Assembly: GCA_014799465.1 (NCBI GenBank)
Contig: JAAVHZ010000014.1
Span: forward strand, 82,492-146,491
Source: Lachnospiraceae bacterium
GTDB taxonomy: Bacteria > Bacillota > Clostridia > Lachnospirales > Lachnospiraceae
Reading direction: 5' to 3'
Length of the DNA stretch: 64,000 nucleotides
In this document: piece by piece, positions 36,687 through 45,866 of the stretch
Layout: each line of letters begins with the position of its first letter
How positions within the stretch are numbered: the first letter of the stretch is position 1
The notes under the pieces: model-generated
What the model was told of the DNA's origin: nothing
The model's database searches: none
The model's input: only the letters and a program-made list of their open reading frames with translations
Position numbers and translations under genes: made by a program

Positions 36687-37250
36687 TTATTCATTCCTTT
36701 GAGCTGTATATTCTTTGATTCCGCCCCACTTCATATCCTTATCGGAAATAGTAAGTTCCACACCTTCCGGCAGCGGCCATTCAACACCAATATCCGGGTC
36801 ATCCCATTTAAGTCCGCCTTCATCATTCGGATGATAGAAATCAGTACATTTATAAGCAAACTCCGCAGAATCAGAAAGCACTACAAATCCATGTGCAAAA
36901 TTCTTCGGAATAAAAAACTGCTTCTTATTCTCCGCCGACAAAATAACTCCAAACCACTTACCATAAGTCTCTGAACCTTCCCTCAAATCAACCGCCACAT
37001 CAAACACCTCTCCGCTAACCACTCTGACCAGCTTGTCCTGCGGAAACTCTTTCTGAAAATGAAGCCCCCTTAGCACACCCTTCTTAGAACTGGACTGATT
37101 ATCCTGCACAAACTCCATATCAATCCCCGCATCCTTATAATCATTATAATTATAAGTCTCCATAAAATAACCTCTCTCATCACCAAACACCGTCGGTGTA
37201 ATAACCTTAAGACCTTCAATCTCACAAGTCTCAACCACAATCTTACCCAT
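36687..37250 (-). CDS. rmlC: dTDP-4-dehydrorhamnose 3,5-epimerase
   Basis: 187-residue RmlC: KVITPTVFGDERGYFMETYN, the catalytic His region KGVLRGLHFQKE, the sugar-binding part GEVFDVAVDLREGSETYGKW and FIPKNFAHGFVVLSD. It makes dTDP-4-keto-L-rhamnose. The start is ATG 37250 with GGAGG 7 nt upstream; the longer frame to 37316 runs into the palindromic element and lacks a ribosome site. It is slightly shorter than RmlC with C-terminal extensions but complete. Palindromic element 2 separates it from rmlA. rmlD, needed for the last step, is not in this window. Confidence 0.93.
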   Translation of the reverse strand: MGKIVVETCEIEGLKVITPTVFGDERGYFMETYNYNDYKDAGIDMEFVQDNQSSSKKGVLRGLHFQKEFPQDKLVRVVSGEVFDVAVDLREGSETYGKWFGVILSAENKKQFFIPKNFAHGFVVLSDSAEFAYKCTDFYHPNDEGGLKWDDPDIGVEWPLPEGVELTISDKDMKWGGIKEYTAQRNE

Positions 37251-37323
37251 CACAAATCCTCCTATAAAATAAATCAAATTCATCAAAAATTTTTTTACCC
37301 GTAGTGCCCACCACAAGCCTACA

Positions 37324-37524
37324 GTAATTCAATATCCTGCCCCAGTGCCTTGCAGATAGCTTTAGTATTGTTCGGATTTTGTCAAAACCCAGTGTCGGGC
37401 GGCATCTGTCTGAGCGGCAGCGAGTTATGCCGCCCGACACGTCACTCCACCAAAACCTTCCACCACAAAATCCGCCACAATACTTAAGCCATCTGCACCG
37501 CACGCCGGCAGGATATTGAATTAC
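37324..37524. repeat. Large palindromic element 2
   Basis: About 200-nt imperfect palindrome between rmlA and rmlC. Perfect end arms of 18 nt (37324-37341 with 37507-37524). Further inward, TGCAGATRGCTT-like and CGGATTTTG blocks pair (about 37350-37381 with 37466-37496). A perfect 14-bp inner stem GTGTCGGGCGGCAT (37393-37406 with 37427-37440) encloses a GC-rich tip. The right arm covers the rmlA stop codon (37521-37523). Same architecture as element 1 but different sequence. MITE-like palindrome, strong operon-internal hairpin or structured RNA are all possible. Confidence 0.7.
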
Positions 37525-38390
37525 AGCCCATTGGCCACATCCACCATATACTGCCCATAAGCCGTCTTCATAAGCGGCTCAGCAAGCTTAAGCAGCTGCT
37601 CTTTATCAATAAATCCTCTCTTATATGCTATCTCTTCTATGCATGAAATATAAAGCCCCTGCCTTTTCTGGAACGCTGCCACAAAATCAGCCGCATCTAA
37701 AAGCATATCATGATTACCTGTATCAAGCCATGCAAATCCTCTTCCCAATGTCTCCACCATCAAGTCGCCTCTTTGCAGATATTCATTATTAACAGATGTA
37801 ATCTCTATTTCACCTCTTGCAGAAGGTTTAACATTCTTAGCTATCTCCACAACATCATTATCATAAAAATATAATCCCGGTACTGCGTAATTCGACTTTG
37901 GCTTTGAAGGTTTTTCCTCAATAGAAAGTGCCTTTCCATTTTCATCAAACTCAACCACACCATATTCTCTTGGGTCTTTTACATAATATCCGAATATGGT
38001 AGCACCTTTTTCCCTTAATGCTGCATTTTTAAGTACCTTAGAAAAACTTTGACCATAAAAAATATTATCTCCTAATACCAGTGCCACATTATCATCACCA
38101 ATGAACTTTTCACCTATTATAAATGCATCTGCCAGTCCTCTCGGTGTTTCCTGAACCTCATACGAAAATGACATTCCAAGCTGGCTTCCGTCGCCGAACA
38201 ACTCTTTAAATACAGGTAAATCCCTTGGTGTAGATATTATAAGTACTTCCCTTATACCTGCCAACATAAGAGTTGATAAAGGATAATATATCATCGGCTT
38301 ATCATAAACCGGCATAATCTGCTTTGATACTGCTTTTGTCAATGGATAAAGGCGTGTTCCTGAACCGCCTGCTAAAATAATACCTTTCAT
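37521..38390 (-). CDS. rmlA: Glucose-1-phosphate thymidylyltransferase
   Basis: 289-residue Rml[25 protein letters not shown], the [19 protein letters not shown] motif, [24 protein letters not shown] and [17 protein letters not shown]. It makes dTDP-glucose from dTTP and glucose-1-phosphate, the first step to dTDP-rhamnose, and is usually inhibited by dTDP-rhamnose. The start is ATG 38390 (AAGGAAGG 7 nt before it), not the upstream 38456. Its stop codon lies inside the right arm of palindromic element 2, so the last codons and the element have merged. Confidence 0.94.
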   Translation of the reverse strand: MKGIILAGGSGTRLYPLTKAVSKQIMPVYDKPMIYYPLSTLMLAGIREVLIISTPRDLPVFKELFGDGSQLGMSFSYEVQETPRGLADAFIIGEKFIGDDNVALVLGDNIFYGQSFSKVLKNAALREKGATIFGYYVKDPREYGVVEFDENGKALSIEEKPSKPKSNYAVPGLYFYDNDVVEIAKNVKPSARGEIEITSVNNEYLQRGDLMVETLGRGFAWLDTGNHDMLLDAADFVAAFQKRQGLYISCIEEIAYKRGFIDKEQLLKLAEPLMKTAYGQYMVDVANGL

Positions 38391-38426
38391 AACCGAACCT
38401 TCCTTTCTGATTTCTCTATACACTAA

Positions 38427-38456
38427 ATGGGCTGTCACTGTATAATGACAACCCAT
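38427..38456 (-). repeat. Hairpin between rmlB and rmlA
   Basis: Arms 38427-38437 and 38446-38456 pair over 11 bp with one mismatched position and an 8-nt loop, just after the rmlB stop. The tail (TTTAGTG) is short, so it is a weak terminator or mRNA-processing hairpin at best. Confidence 0.45.
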
Positions 38457-38462
38457 CAGACA

Positions 38463-39542
38463 TTATTTATACATTTCTGCGTAATACTTCTGGTAATCTC
38501 CGCTTGTTACATTCTTCATCCAGTCCTCATTTTCAAAGAACCATTTTATTGTAAGTTTTATTCCGTCTTTGAACATAGTCTCCGGATACCAGCCTATCTC
38601 TTCTTTTATCTTATCAGGTGCTATGGCATATCTTCTGTCATGCCCTTTCCTATCCTCTACATAAGTGATTAAATCTCTGCTTACAAGTTCTTTTCTTGAA
38701 TCTCCTTCAGGCAGCATTTCCTGAAGTGTATCAAGGATAATCTCTATAATCTCTATATTCTGCTTTTCATTATGTCCACCAATATTATATCTTTCTCCCA
38801 GCTTTCCTTTTTCCTGAACCATATCAATAGCCTTTGCATGGTCCTCAACATAAAGCCAGTCCCTTACATTTTTGCCATCACCATATACCGGAAGTTTCTT
38901 ACCCTGTAATGCATTATTAATAATAAGCGGTATTAACTTTTCAGGGAACTGATAAGGTCCATAATTGTTGGAACAGTTTGTTATATTCGCCGGAAATTTG
39001 TAGGTATCTATATAAGCTTTTACAAGCATATCTGATGATGCCTTACTTGCCGAATACGGACTGTGAGGGTCAATAGGTGACGTCTCATAGAAAAATGCCG
39101 TTTCGTCATCAGGAAGCGAACCATATACTTCATCAGTAGATACATGAAGGAACTTCTTGTCCTCTTTATAAGTACCATCTTCGTTTTCCCATGCTGCCTT
39201 TGCACAGTTAAGCATTACGGCAGTACCCATTACATTTGTATTTACAAAAACCTCTGGATTACGGATACTTCTGTCCACATGACTCTCTGCAGCAAAATGT
39301 ACCACTCTGTCAATATCATTTTCTGCAAATATTTTTGCAATTGCATCCTTATCACATATATCAGCCTTTATAAAAGTATAATTTTTTCTATCTTCAACTT
39401 CTTTTAAATTCTCAAGATTACCTGCATAAGTAAGTACATCAACATTAATAATTCTTATTTCATCACCATACTTCTTAAACATATAATGAATATAATTAGA
39501 GCCAATAAATCCTGCTCCTCCTGTAACCAAATATGTCCTCAT
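38463..39542 (-). CDS. rmlB: dTDP-glucose 4,6-dehydratase
   Basis: 359-residue short-chain dehydrogenase family enzyme: NAD-binding TGGAGFIGSNYIHY, HFAAESHVDRSI, the catalytic STDEVYG and YSASKASSD (YxxxK) motifs, and RNPEVFVNTNVMGT. It converts dTDP-glucose to dTDP-4-keto-6-deoxyglucose. ATG 39542 has AAAGGAG 8 nt upstream; the frame to 39578 has no ribosome site. It is the first gene of the surface-glycan unit, behind a good promoter. Confidence 0.94.
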   Translation of the reverse strand: MRTYLVTGGAGFIGSNYIHYMFKKYGDEIRIINVDVLTYAGNLENLKEVEDRKNYTFIKADICDKDAIAKIFAENDIDRVVHFAAESHVDRSIRNPEVFVNTNVMGTAVMLNCAKAAWENEDGTYKEDKKFLHVSTDEVYGSLPDDETAFFYETSPIDPHSPYSASKASSDMLVKAYIDTYKFPANITNCSNNYGPYQFPEKLIPLIINNALQGKKLPVYGDGKNVRDWLYVEDHAKAIDMVQEKGKLGERYNIGGHNEKQNIEIIEIILDTLQEMLPEGDSRKELVSRDLITYVEDRKGHDRRYAIAPDKIKEEIGWYPETMFKDGIKLTIKWFFENEDWMKNVTSGDYQKYYAEMYK

Positions 39543-39617
39543 TGAAGAAACTCCTTTCTTTTGCAATGTTATTTTCAATGCTATGCTATATTAGTAATTA
39601 TAGCCATTTGATTTTTT

Positions 39618-39646
39618 ATTATAACACTATCTGGAAATATATTCAA
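39618..39646 (-). promoter_or_regulatory. Promoter of the surface-glycan operon
   Basis: -35 TTGAAT (39641-39646), 17-nt spacer, -10 TATAAT (39618-39623) with extended TGT, about 75 nt before rmlB. No terminator with a good T-tract is seen between here and 23344, so this promoter could drive rmlB through htrA. Confidence 0.75.
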
Positions 39647-39686
39647 TAGAGTAATTTCCCAAGTTATGATTCCCACTATAATTATC

Positions 39687-39726
39687 AAATCCCCTGTCAG
39701 CCATTTTAATGCTGCAGGGGATTTTT
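39687..39726. terminator. Terminator after pullulanase gene
   Basis: Stem AAATCCCCTG-CAGC with GCTG-A-CAGGGGATTT (39687-39724, one bulge, 9-nt loop). The plus-strand side has a TTTTTATAT tail; the minus-strand side has TTTGATAAT. It separates the pullulanase transcript from the rmlB promoter. Confidence 0.7.
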
Positions 39727-39742
39727 ATATAATGATGCTCTT

Positions 39743-42700
39743 TTATTTAACTACATATTTACTAATGGTCTTTTTTACAACTTTTTTTGTGGTCTTATCT
39801 CTGACATATACATACAATGTGTATTTACCGGACTTCTTAGGTATCCAGTTCACAGTCTTTTTAGAACTGTAATTGCTTATACCAAATATTTTATTTGTAC
39901 CTGCCTTTTTGTATCCAAACTTATACTGGTATTTCTTAGTACCCCCTGATGCCTTTACAGTAAGCTTTACTTTTTTACCGGCTTTAGCTTTCTTGCTTGA
40001 AGGTGATGCCTTAAAACTGCTTACCTTAAGTTTTTCATTGACCACATATTTAGATATTGTCTTCTTTACAATTTCCCCTTCTTCATCTTTTGCATATACT
40101 ATAAAGCTATATTTTCCGGCCTTTTTAGGTTTCCAATTTGCTGATTTTGAAGTTGAATAATTTCTTACTATGCTTGAGGAACCCTTCTTTACATAGAAAC
40201 GGTATTTAACAACTCCTACTCCGCCTGTTGTCTTAACTGACATAGAAACAGTATCACCTACTTGTGCTGTACCACTTGCCTTATTTACGGTAAAACGTGT
40301 AACTTTCAATTTCTGTACCTGTTCTTCTGTTGAAGGCTCGTCACTTGGCTTGGTCGGGTCTTCACTTGGTTTGGTCGGCTCGTCACTTGGTTTTGTTTGG
40401 TCATTGCTCGGCTTGGTCGGGTCTTCACTTGGCTTAGTCGACTCATCGCTTGGCTTAGTTGTCTCGTCGCTTGGCTTGGTCGGCTCATCACTCGGTTTAG
40501 TTGTCTCATCGCTTGGTTTGGTCGGTTCATCGCTCGGCTTAGTTGGCTCGTCGCTTGGCTTGGTTGGCTCGTCGCTCGGTTTTGTCGTCTCATCACTCGG
40601 CTTAGTCGGTTCGTCGCTTGGCTTGGTCGACTCATCACTCGGCTTAGTTGTCTCATCGCTTGGTTTAGTCGGGTCTTCACTAGGCTTGGTTGGGTCTTCC
40701 CCACTTTCATTCAAAACATCACTTATGGATTTTTTCAAAGCCCTGACCGACTTATTAATATCCACCTGTGATGCATCTGTATCCTGATTAACAGTTTTTG
40801 CTGCATCACAAGACGATTTAAGTGCTGCCAGATTTTTGCTGTTTGGATTCTCTTTAATAACCTTCTCTGCTTTTGTAATTTGTCCGCTCAATGCTGTCTT
40901 ATCAGGCTTTGTAACAGCACCTCCGACTTCATGTTCCTGTTTTGTAAATTCACATGTCTTCCCGGTAAATGAAGTTACCGTAATATCCACACTGCCCGCA
41001 ATTCCGGTAATGTCCACTGTCTGCGTAGCAGTACCTGCAGCACCATCATTTACTACAAGTGAATATCCGGTTGTTCCTTCCGACAGTTCATATACATACC
41101 ATCCTTCTGAATCTTTTGAAGTCAGCTTAGTTCCCGGCCACGCTCCTGCAAGTTTAGTTGCACTGTCTCCGTCACCTTTCCATGCATAAACAGCAGGACT
41201 GCTCCATCCGTCTGCCTTTACACGGATAGTAGGTTTTGTCTTTAAGGATACACATGCCTTAATGGCATATTCCAAATCTTCTTCTGCACTTTCATATTCT
41301 TCTGCATTATGCACTGATTTTATAAAATCTGTTACATCAGAAATTACACTCTTCAAATCATTAACTGATTCTGCATCATAGTTTCCTAAATCTTTTTCTG
41401 CTGTTATAAGCCTTGTATTTGCTTTTTCAAGTGTACTTTCTAATTCCTCTTTTGCTAACGCTTCCTTACTGATATCTTCGTATGCTTTATTTAAACTACT
41501 TAATGTTGCCTGTATCTTGGTATCATCTGTCTCATTTTTTTCTGCCACTGACTTTGCATTCGTAAAAGCAGTTTCAAATGAGGTCCATACTTTTTCAGTA
41601 AAATCTTTCTTCTGATAATTCTTCTGTTCAACTTCTTCTATAAGATTTTTTAAAGCTGCTGTTTTTTCCATAACCGTAATGCTTATGGCTTTTGTTGTCA
41701 CATTTTTTCCATCACTTGCAGTCAGTGTCACTGTATATTTCCCTGCCACAGGATTTTCCCACTTAAAAGCTCCTGTAGATGTGTTAAATGTTGCTCCGTC
41801 CGGAACTCCTTCAGCCTTCAGCGTCACTGTATCTCCGTCCGGGTCTGATGTTTTGACTGTAAACGAAAGATTCTCGCCAGTCAAAACACTAAATGATGTA
41901 TTGCATGTAATAACCGGCGACTTATTCTCCGAAATCTTATTTGCATCAAATGTATCTTTTGGTACAGCCACCATAACAGATTTACCAGGAACAGTTACAT
42001 TGGAACCTGACTCTTTTATCTTCTCAAGTCCTGATGTTGTGCCATCTGCTATAATGACCCAGTTATCTGAGCCTGTAAGATTAACTGTTTTATCTGATAA
42101 TGCATTATTAATAAGTACCGCTATTCTGTCCCATTCACCGGATACATTGTTTGTCTCATAAAATCCGGTCAGCCCTGATTCATCTTTACTAATCCATGTC
42201 AGATTATTATTTGTAGGATTCCAATTATCATTGCTTCTTGTAGTAATAGAGCGGAAACCGGAGAATGCCTTACGGATACTAATCATTCCCTTATAATATT
42301 TTTGAATGTCAGAATATGTACTTACTCTGTTCCAATCAATTTTATTTACTGAATCAGGTGAAGAATAGCTGTTATCATCCCCGTTTTTAGTTCTTGCAAA
42401 TTCCTCTCCTGCCTGCATAAATACTCCGCCTTTGGAAACAAGAACTACACTTCCGGCCATTTTATTCATTCTTTTCATTTTATCATCTGTAGAAGAATAA
42501 TTTTTCCCAAAACCTTCTGTCAGCTTATCCCAGAGTGTCAGGTTGTCATGTGCAGATACATAACTCAAACTACAGTTAGAAGATTTTGACCAGAAAGGAC
42601 GCCACATACCCCATTCACCTGATGTAAGACCTACTGAACCCATTATTCCGCCAAATACGTTGTTTGGCCATTTCTCTCCTTCCTCAAGATAATAACCACT

Positions 42701-44083
42701 AAAATAATTAGTCTGTACCAGACCTATGGTTCCATCGAACTTATGCTCACCTTTAACTGCATCTCTTATCTGATCATTAAAATAACCGATTCCGTCATCC
42801 AGCTTGGATTCATTAGCCTTATGTGCACTGTTTGAATCATACGCCCCATCACCTGTCCAGCCTTCTCCATAAAGGACTATTGTATCTTCACCAAATTTTT
42901 TATCCAAAGTGCTGCGAATCTGATTCATCGTTGTCACATCATGTATTCCCATAAGGTCGAATCTGAAACCATCCAGATTATATTCCTCTGCCCAATATGA
43001 AATAGAATCTATCATAAACTTACGGAACATAGCACTTTCACTTCTTGTGGCATTTCCGCATCCTGACTGGTTGTTATAAGATAAATCACTGTTTATCTTA
43101 TAATAATAGTCCGGCATAATCTTATTAAAATTAGAATCTGCCGTATCATATGTATGGTTATAAACCACATCCATGATTACCTTTATTCCTGCATCATGCA
43201 ATGCCTGAATCATTTCCTTCATTTCTGTTATACGGACATTTCCGTCATATGGATTGCTGGAATATGAACCTTCCGGCACGTTATAATTCTTCGGGTCATA
43301 GCCCCAGTTGTAATTGCTTCCCAGACTTGTGCTCACTGTTGTCTCATCTACTGATGCATAATCATACATCGGAAGAATCTGCACATGTGTGACACCCAGT
43401 TCTTTTAAATAATCCACACAGGAGGCAACCCTGCCTTCTCCATTAATCGTAGTGCTTTCTGTAAACGCTTTGTATTTTCCGCGATTTTCCTGTGACACGC
43501 CTGAACTTACATCAATGGAAAAGTCTCTTACATGAACCTCCCATACAATGATATCACTAAGCAATGTTTTTTCTCTTTGATAGTTTTTATCCCAATTATC
43601 AGGATCAGTACTATCTAAATCCACTACCATCGCCCTGTCACCATTTACTCCGGCAGCTTTTGCATAAATATCAACTGCTTCCCTGGTAGTACCATTTACA
43701 GTTACCTTATACGTGTAATATGTATTAACAATATCTCCAGTAACTACTGCACTCCATACTCCTTTATCGCCCTTCGTCATTGCCACTTCTTCTATGGCAC
43801 TGCCTCCATTGCCCTTTTCAAATCTGCATAACACAACTGAAGTTGCTTCAGGCGACCATACTTTAAATGTAGTTTTCTCCGGTGTATAAGTACATCCCAA
43901 ATCATTTCCATCATAAGCATTCTGTGAATCATAACTGCTGTCAAATGAACGTTTGGCATATACTACTCCTTCACCTTTTTCTGCATATATCTCCATTGGC
44001 GGAACTACATTTATAGAAGTAGTAACCAGTGCACCGGCAAGAAAAACACTTAATAATTTTCTTTTAAATAAATTTTTTCTCAT
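39743..44083 (-). CDS. Secreted type I pullulanase, multidomain
   Basis: 1446-residue exported alpha-glucan debranching enzyme. Signal peptide at 1-34; CBM48-like domain at about 60-155; GH13 catalytic domain at about 170-620 with the type I pullulanase motif YNWGYDP (258-264), DVVYNH, nucleophile D376 (GFRFDLMGI), acid/base E407 (LYGEGW) and VSAHDNLTLWD. Then an Ig-like repeat (about 730-805), FIVAR-like helical repeats, a CBM26-type starch-binding domain (AVYAWKGDGD...AWPG), another helical repeat, a 17-unit TKPSDEP-like linker, and two C-terminal Y_Y_Y-like modules. No LPXTG, so it may bind the wall or fibre through its C-terminus. It releases maltodextrins from starch or glycogen. Confidence 0.9.
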   Translation of the reverse strand: MRKNLFKRKLLSVFLAGALVTTSINVVPPMEIYAEKGEGVVYAKRSFDSSYDSQNAYDGNDLGCTYTPEKTTFKVWSPEATSVVLCRFEKGNGGSAIEEVAMTKGDKGVWSAVVTGDIVNTYYTYKVTVNGTTREAVDIYAKAAGVNGDRAMVVDLDSTDPDNWDKNYQREKTLLSDIIVWEVHVRDFSIDVSSGVSQENRGKYKAFTESTTINGEGRVASCVDYLKELGVTHVQILPMYDYASVDETTVSTSLGSNYNWGYDPKNYNVPEGSYSSNPYDGNVRITEMKEMIQALHDAGIKVIMDVVYNHTYDTADSNFNKIMPDYYYKINSDLSYNNQSGCGNATRSESAMFRKFMIDSISYWAEEYNLDGFRFDLMGIHDVTTMNQIRSTLDKKFGEDTIVLYGEGWTGDGAYDSNSAHKANESKLDDGIGYFNDQIRDAVKGEHKFDGTIGLVQTNYFSGYYLEEGEKWPNNVFGGIMGSVGLTSGEWGMWRPFWSKSSNCSLSYVSAHDNLTLWDKLTEGFGKNYSSTDDKMKRMNKMAGSVVLVSKGGVFMQAGEEFARTKNGDDNSYSSPDSVNKIDWNRVSTYSDIQKYYKGMISIRKAFSGFRSITTRSNDNWNPTNNNLTWISKDESGLTGFYETNNVSGEWDRIAVLINNALSDKTVNLTGSDNWVIIADGTTSGLEKIKESGSNVTVPGKSVMVAVPKDTFDANKISENKSPVITCNTSFSVLTGENLSFTVKTSDPDGDTVTLKAEGVPDGATFNTSTGAFKWENPVAGKYTVTLTASDGKNVTTKAISITVMEKTAALKNLIEEVEQKNYQKKDFTEKVWTSFETAFTNAKSVAEKNETDDTKIQATLSSLNKAYEDISKEALAKEELESTLEKANTRLITAEKDLGNYDAESVNDLKSVISDVTDFIKSVHNAEEYESAEEDLEYAIKACVSLKTKPTIRVKADGWSSPAVYAWKGDGDSATKLAGAWPGTKLTSKDSEGWYVYELSEGTTGYSLVVNDGAAGTATQTVDITGIAGSVDITVTSFTGKTCEFTKQEHEVGGAVTKPDKTALSGQITKAEKVIKENPNSKNLAALKSSCDAAKTVNQDTDASQVDINKSVRALKKSISDVLNESGEDPTKPSEDPTKPSDETTKPSDESTKPSDEPTKPSDETTKPSDEPTKPSDEPTKPSDEPTKPSDETTKPSDEPTKPSDETTKPSDESTKPSEDPTKPSNDQTKPSDEPTKPSEDPTKPSDEPSTEEQVQKLKVTRFTVNKASGTAQVGDTVSMSVKTTGGVGVVKYRFYVKKGSSSIVRNYSTSKSANWKPKKAGKYSFIVYAKDEEGEIVKKTISKYVVNEKLKVSSFKASPSSKKAKAGKKVKLTVKASGGTKKYQYKFGYKKAGTNKIFGISNYSSKKTVNWIPKKSGKYTLYVYVRDKTTKKVVKKTISKYVVK
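40335..40695 (-). repeat. 21-nt tandem repeats encoding TKPSDEP linker
   Basis: About 17 in-frame 21-nt units in the pullulanase gene coding (P/T/S)TKPS(DE/ED). The units differ mostly at third codon positions, so the protein pattern is kept while the DNA has drifted. Pro/Glu/Lys-rich repeats of this kind form extended spacers across the wall. Confidence 0.85.
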
Positions 44084-44172
44084 TTTTCTCTTCCCTTTCC
44101 ATTATACATAATTCCTTACTATTCTCCCGGTATCTTATTCTTTTCTATGACAGATACTCTGTCCGATACTTT

Positions 44173-44237
44173 TTGTAATAACTGTTACTATTGTTTCTCT
44201 TTCTACAACATCCCTCCAGTCTTATTGTAACAACTGT
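44173..44237. promoter_or_regulatory. Direct repeat upstream of pullulanase
   Basis: TTGTAATAACTGT (44173-44185) and TTGTAACAACTGT (44225-44237): 12 of 13 identical, start-to-start 52 bp, about five helical turns. They lie 90-155 nt upstream of the pullulanase start and may be operator half-sites for a sugar-responsive regulator. The regulator is unknown. Confidence 0.35.
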
Positions 44238-44324
44238 ACACTTTTATCCTATTTATATCATATAATATCTGTACAGAAATTGCAAAGATTATTTATATTC
44301 AGATGAAAAAATGTTAAATATATA

Positions 44325-44375
44325 CAAATACAAAAGCATTACCAATCTTTATATGGTAAGATTGTGTAATGCTTT
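44325..44375 (-). terminator. Terminator overlapping end of 107-residue gene
   Basis: Long hairpin 44333-44375 (about 17 bp with one bulge, 8-nt loop) followed by TTGTATTTG on the minus strand. The last codons and the stop of the gene at 44349 are inside the stem. Confidence 0.6.
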
Positions 44376-44669
44376 CATAAATTCATCATACGCTTCATTC
44401 ATCTTTTCTTTACATATTTCATTCCATATAGTGACATACTCTTCTCTTTTTTCTGCCTCATCCGGCTCCATATCTCCTCCAAATCCTATGCATGATTCAA
44501 CTATTCCATCTTCATCTGATATTGCAATTTCATTTGGGCAAAATGTGTAACTAAATCTTGGACATTCAAGGCAATGCACTCCAAATTTTAAATTTCCATT
44601 ACATGGATATGTATTTTGGTTTTCATCTTCATCACAAAAACCTTCAATTATTAAATGCTTCATTTTCAT
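44349..44669 (-). CDS. Cys-rich hypothetical protein
   Basis: 106-residue acidic protein with six Cys, four of them close together (YPCNGN...HCLECPRFSYTFCPNE), which suggests a small metal site. The rest is helical and acidic (MEPDEAEKREEYVTIWNEICKEKMNEAYDEFMKAL). I do not recognise a family. ATG 44669 lies 11 nt after GAGG; an in-frame GTG at 44681 overlaps that ribosome site. It belongs to a row of small, unrelated genes (44.3-46.5 kb) typical of an accessory region. Confidence 0.55.
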   Translation of the reverse strand: MKMKHLIIEGFCDEDENQNTYPCNGNLKFGVHCLECPRFSYTFCPNEIAISDEDGIVESCIGFGGDMEPDEAEKREEYVTIWNEICKEKMNEAYDEFMKALHNLTI

Positions 44670-44792
44670 ATATATATACACCTCTTTAATATTTATGGTA
44701 TGTTAATCCTCCATTCATCATGTCCGTTACCAATTTCTTTTATATTAACATCTGTCAACCCAATATAGAACTTATAACATTGTATTATACTT

Positions 44793-45344
44793 TTATTCAA
44801 CTATATAAATCCGTTCTTCAGGCAAGAGTGAACTTATATCTAACCCCATATTCTTCTTCTCATTTAATTCCTTTACATAATCAGTAATATCTGTAATATT
44901 TACTATCCATTCATAAACATACTTTCGTACTGCATCTCCTCTCAATCCCAGTTGTATCGAACGATACCCTAAAGGATTCCCTGACAAATCTCTTTCAGGA
45001 TCCCATTGACATCTGATATCAGACCTCTTTATTTTCTCCTTCCATTCTGTATAGCTCACATCCGTATTTTCGCTATAAGTGGAAATCACAGCATTTTTAA
45101 CAATAAAATCAAATGCTTCCCGCTTTATGTCAATAGCAAGGATATGCTCTTGATTTTCTTTTGTTCCCCATCCACAGCGATACATCATCCACAAAAATGA
45201 TGGTTTTATCCAAGTCATTCTTTCTAATTTAAAATTTCTTCCAAATGTACCATTTTCAACTGCCTCATTTGCAATGTATTTGTTATATGCCTGATAGACT
45301 CTTATTGTATGTTCGGTATAAAGTGCCCTTATTTCTTTATCCAT
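44793..45344 (-). CDS. DUF4291 domain protein
   Basis: 183-residue protein matching DUF4291 throughout: EHTIRVYQAYNKYIANEAVENGTFG, RMTWIKPSFLWMMYRCGWGTKENQEHILAIDIKREAF, WDPERDLSGNPLGYRSIQLGLRGDAVRKY. The family is about this length, so the gene is complete. It is widespread in bacteria and fungi without a known activity; the conserved RMTWIKPSFLWMMYR segment suggests an enzyme or nucleic-acid-binding site. No partner gene is evident. Confidence 0.85.
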   Translation of the reverse strand: MDKEIRALYTEHTIRVYQAYNKYIANEAVENGTFGRNFKLERMTWIKPSFLWMMYRCGWGTKENQEHILAIDIKREAFDFIVKNAVISTYSENTDVSYTEWKEKIKRSDIRCQWDPERDLSGNPLGYRSIQLGLRGDAVRKYVYEWIVNITDITDYVKELNEKKNMGLDISSLLPEERIYIVE

Positions 45345-45375
45345 AAAACACCTGCTTTCTCACATTATTTTTATC

Positions 45376-45654
45376 TTACCTGATTACCATTGCCCCAACT
45401 TTATGTGGACCTTCACAAATAATAAATTCTGCATTACTAATTAATAAATAATCAGGAGCATGTTCAAATAAAAAACATACTTCACAATTATCTGCCATTT
45501 CATTACCTGTAGGATTTGTCCTATCAAATTTAACAGCCAAACTCCAAATACTTCCATCCTCTAATTCTATTGTTGGATAGTATTCTGTCCCTATCGGAGT
45601 TTTTTTTCTTCCTCCCTCCTCTTCCGAAAACCAATATATTACTGCTTTTTTCAT
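45376..45654 (-). CDS. Small hypothetical protein (EF-Tu barrel-like)
   Basis: 92-residue protein. The spacing of GRKKTPIGTEYYPTIELEDGSIWSLAVKFD and the C-terminal EFIICEGPHKVGAMVI resembles small beta-barrel proteins related to the C-terminal domain of EF-Tu, seen as stand-alone genes next to other small accessory genes. The function is unknown and the similarity is by eye only. It lies 31 nt upstream of the DUF4291 gene, so they may be co-transcribed. Confidence 0.5.
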   Translation of the reverse strand: MKKAVIYWFSEEEGGRKKTPIGTEYYPTIELEDGSIWSLAVKFDRTNPTGNEMADNCEVCFLFEHAPDYLLISNAEFIICEGPHKVGAMVIR

Positions 45655-45866
45655 ATTTTATCTCCTTCTGATATTTGTTGTTTCAATCAGTTCGTACAAA
45701 TTTACGATTCTTTATTGCAATAGAATCAACTTCCATATATTTAAAAACTTGAAATACTTAATTTGGATGGTACTGCCATGCTAAGATGAACACAATCCGT
45801 GCAAACTGCTCCTGCAATAATCTCTTAATTATCATATTGGCAAAATGTAATTGAATTCTTCCTAAT

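Noticed and set aside
37243..37503. Minus-strand open frame of 86 codons before rmlC
   Set aside because: It is the translation of palindromic element 2 and overlaps the rmlC start; Arg/Cys-rich composition comes from the GC-rich stem.
40306..40787. Long open frames in other frames of the pullulanase repeats, and a CRISPR-like look
   Set aside because: The 21-nt units are contiguous codons of the pullulanase linker with no unique spacers, so not a CRISPR; the other frames stay open only because of the repeat.
45655..45866. Short minus-strand frame (about 25 codons) in the gap
   Set aside because: No ribosome site and no recognisable sequence; the gap holds nothing I can support.
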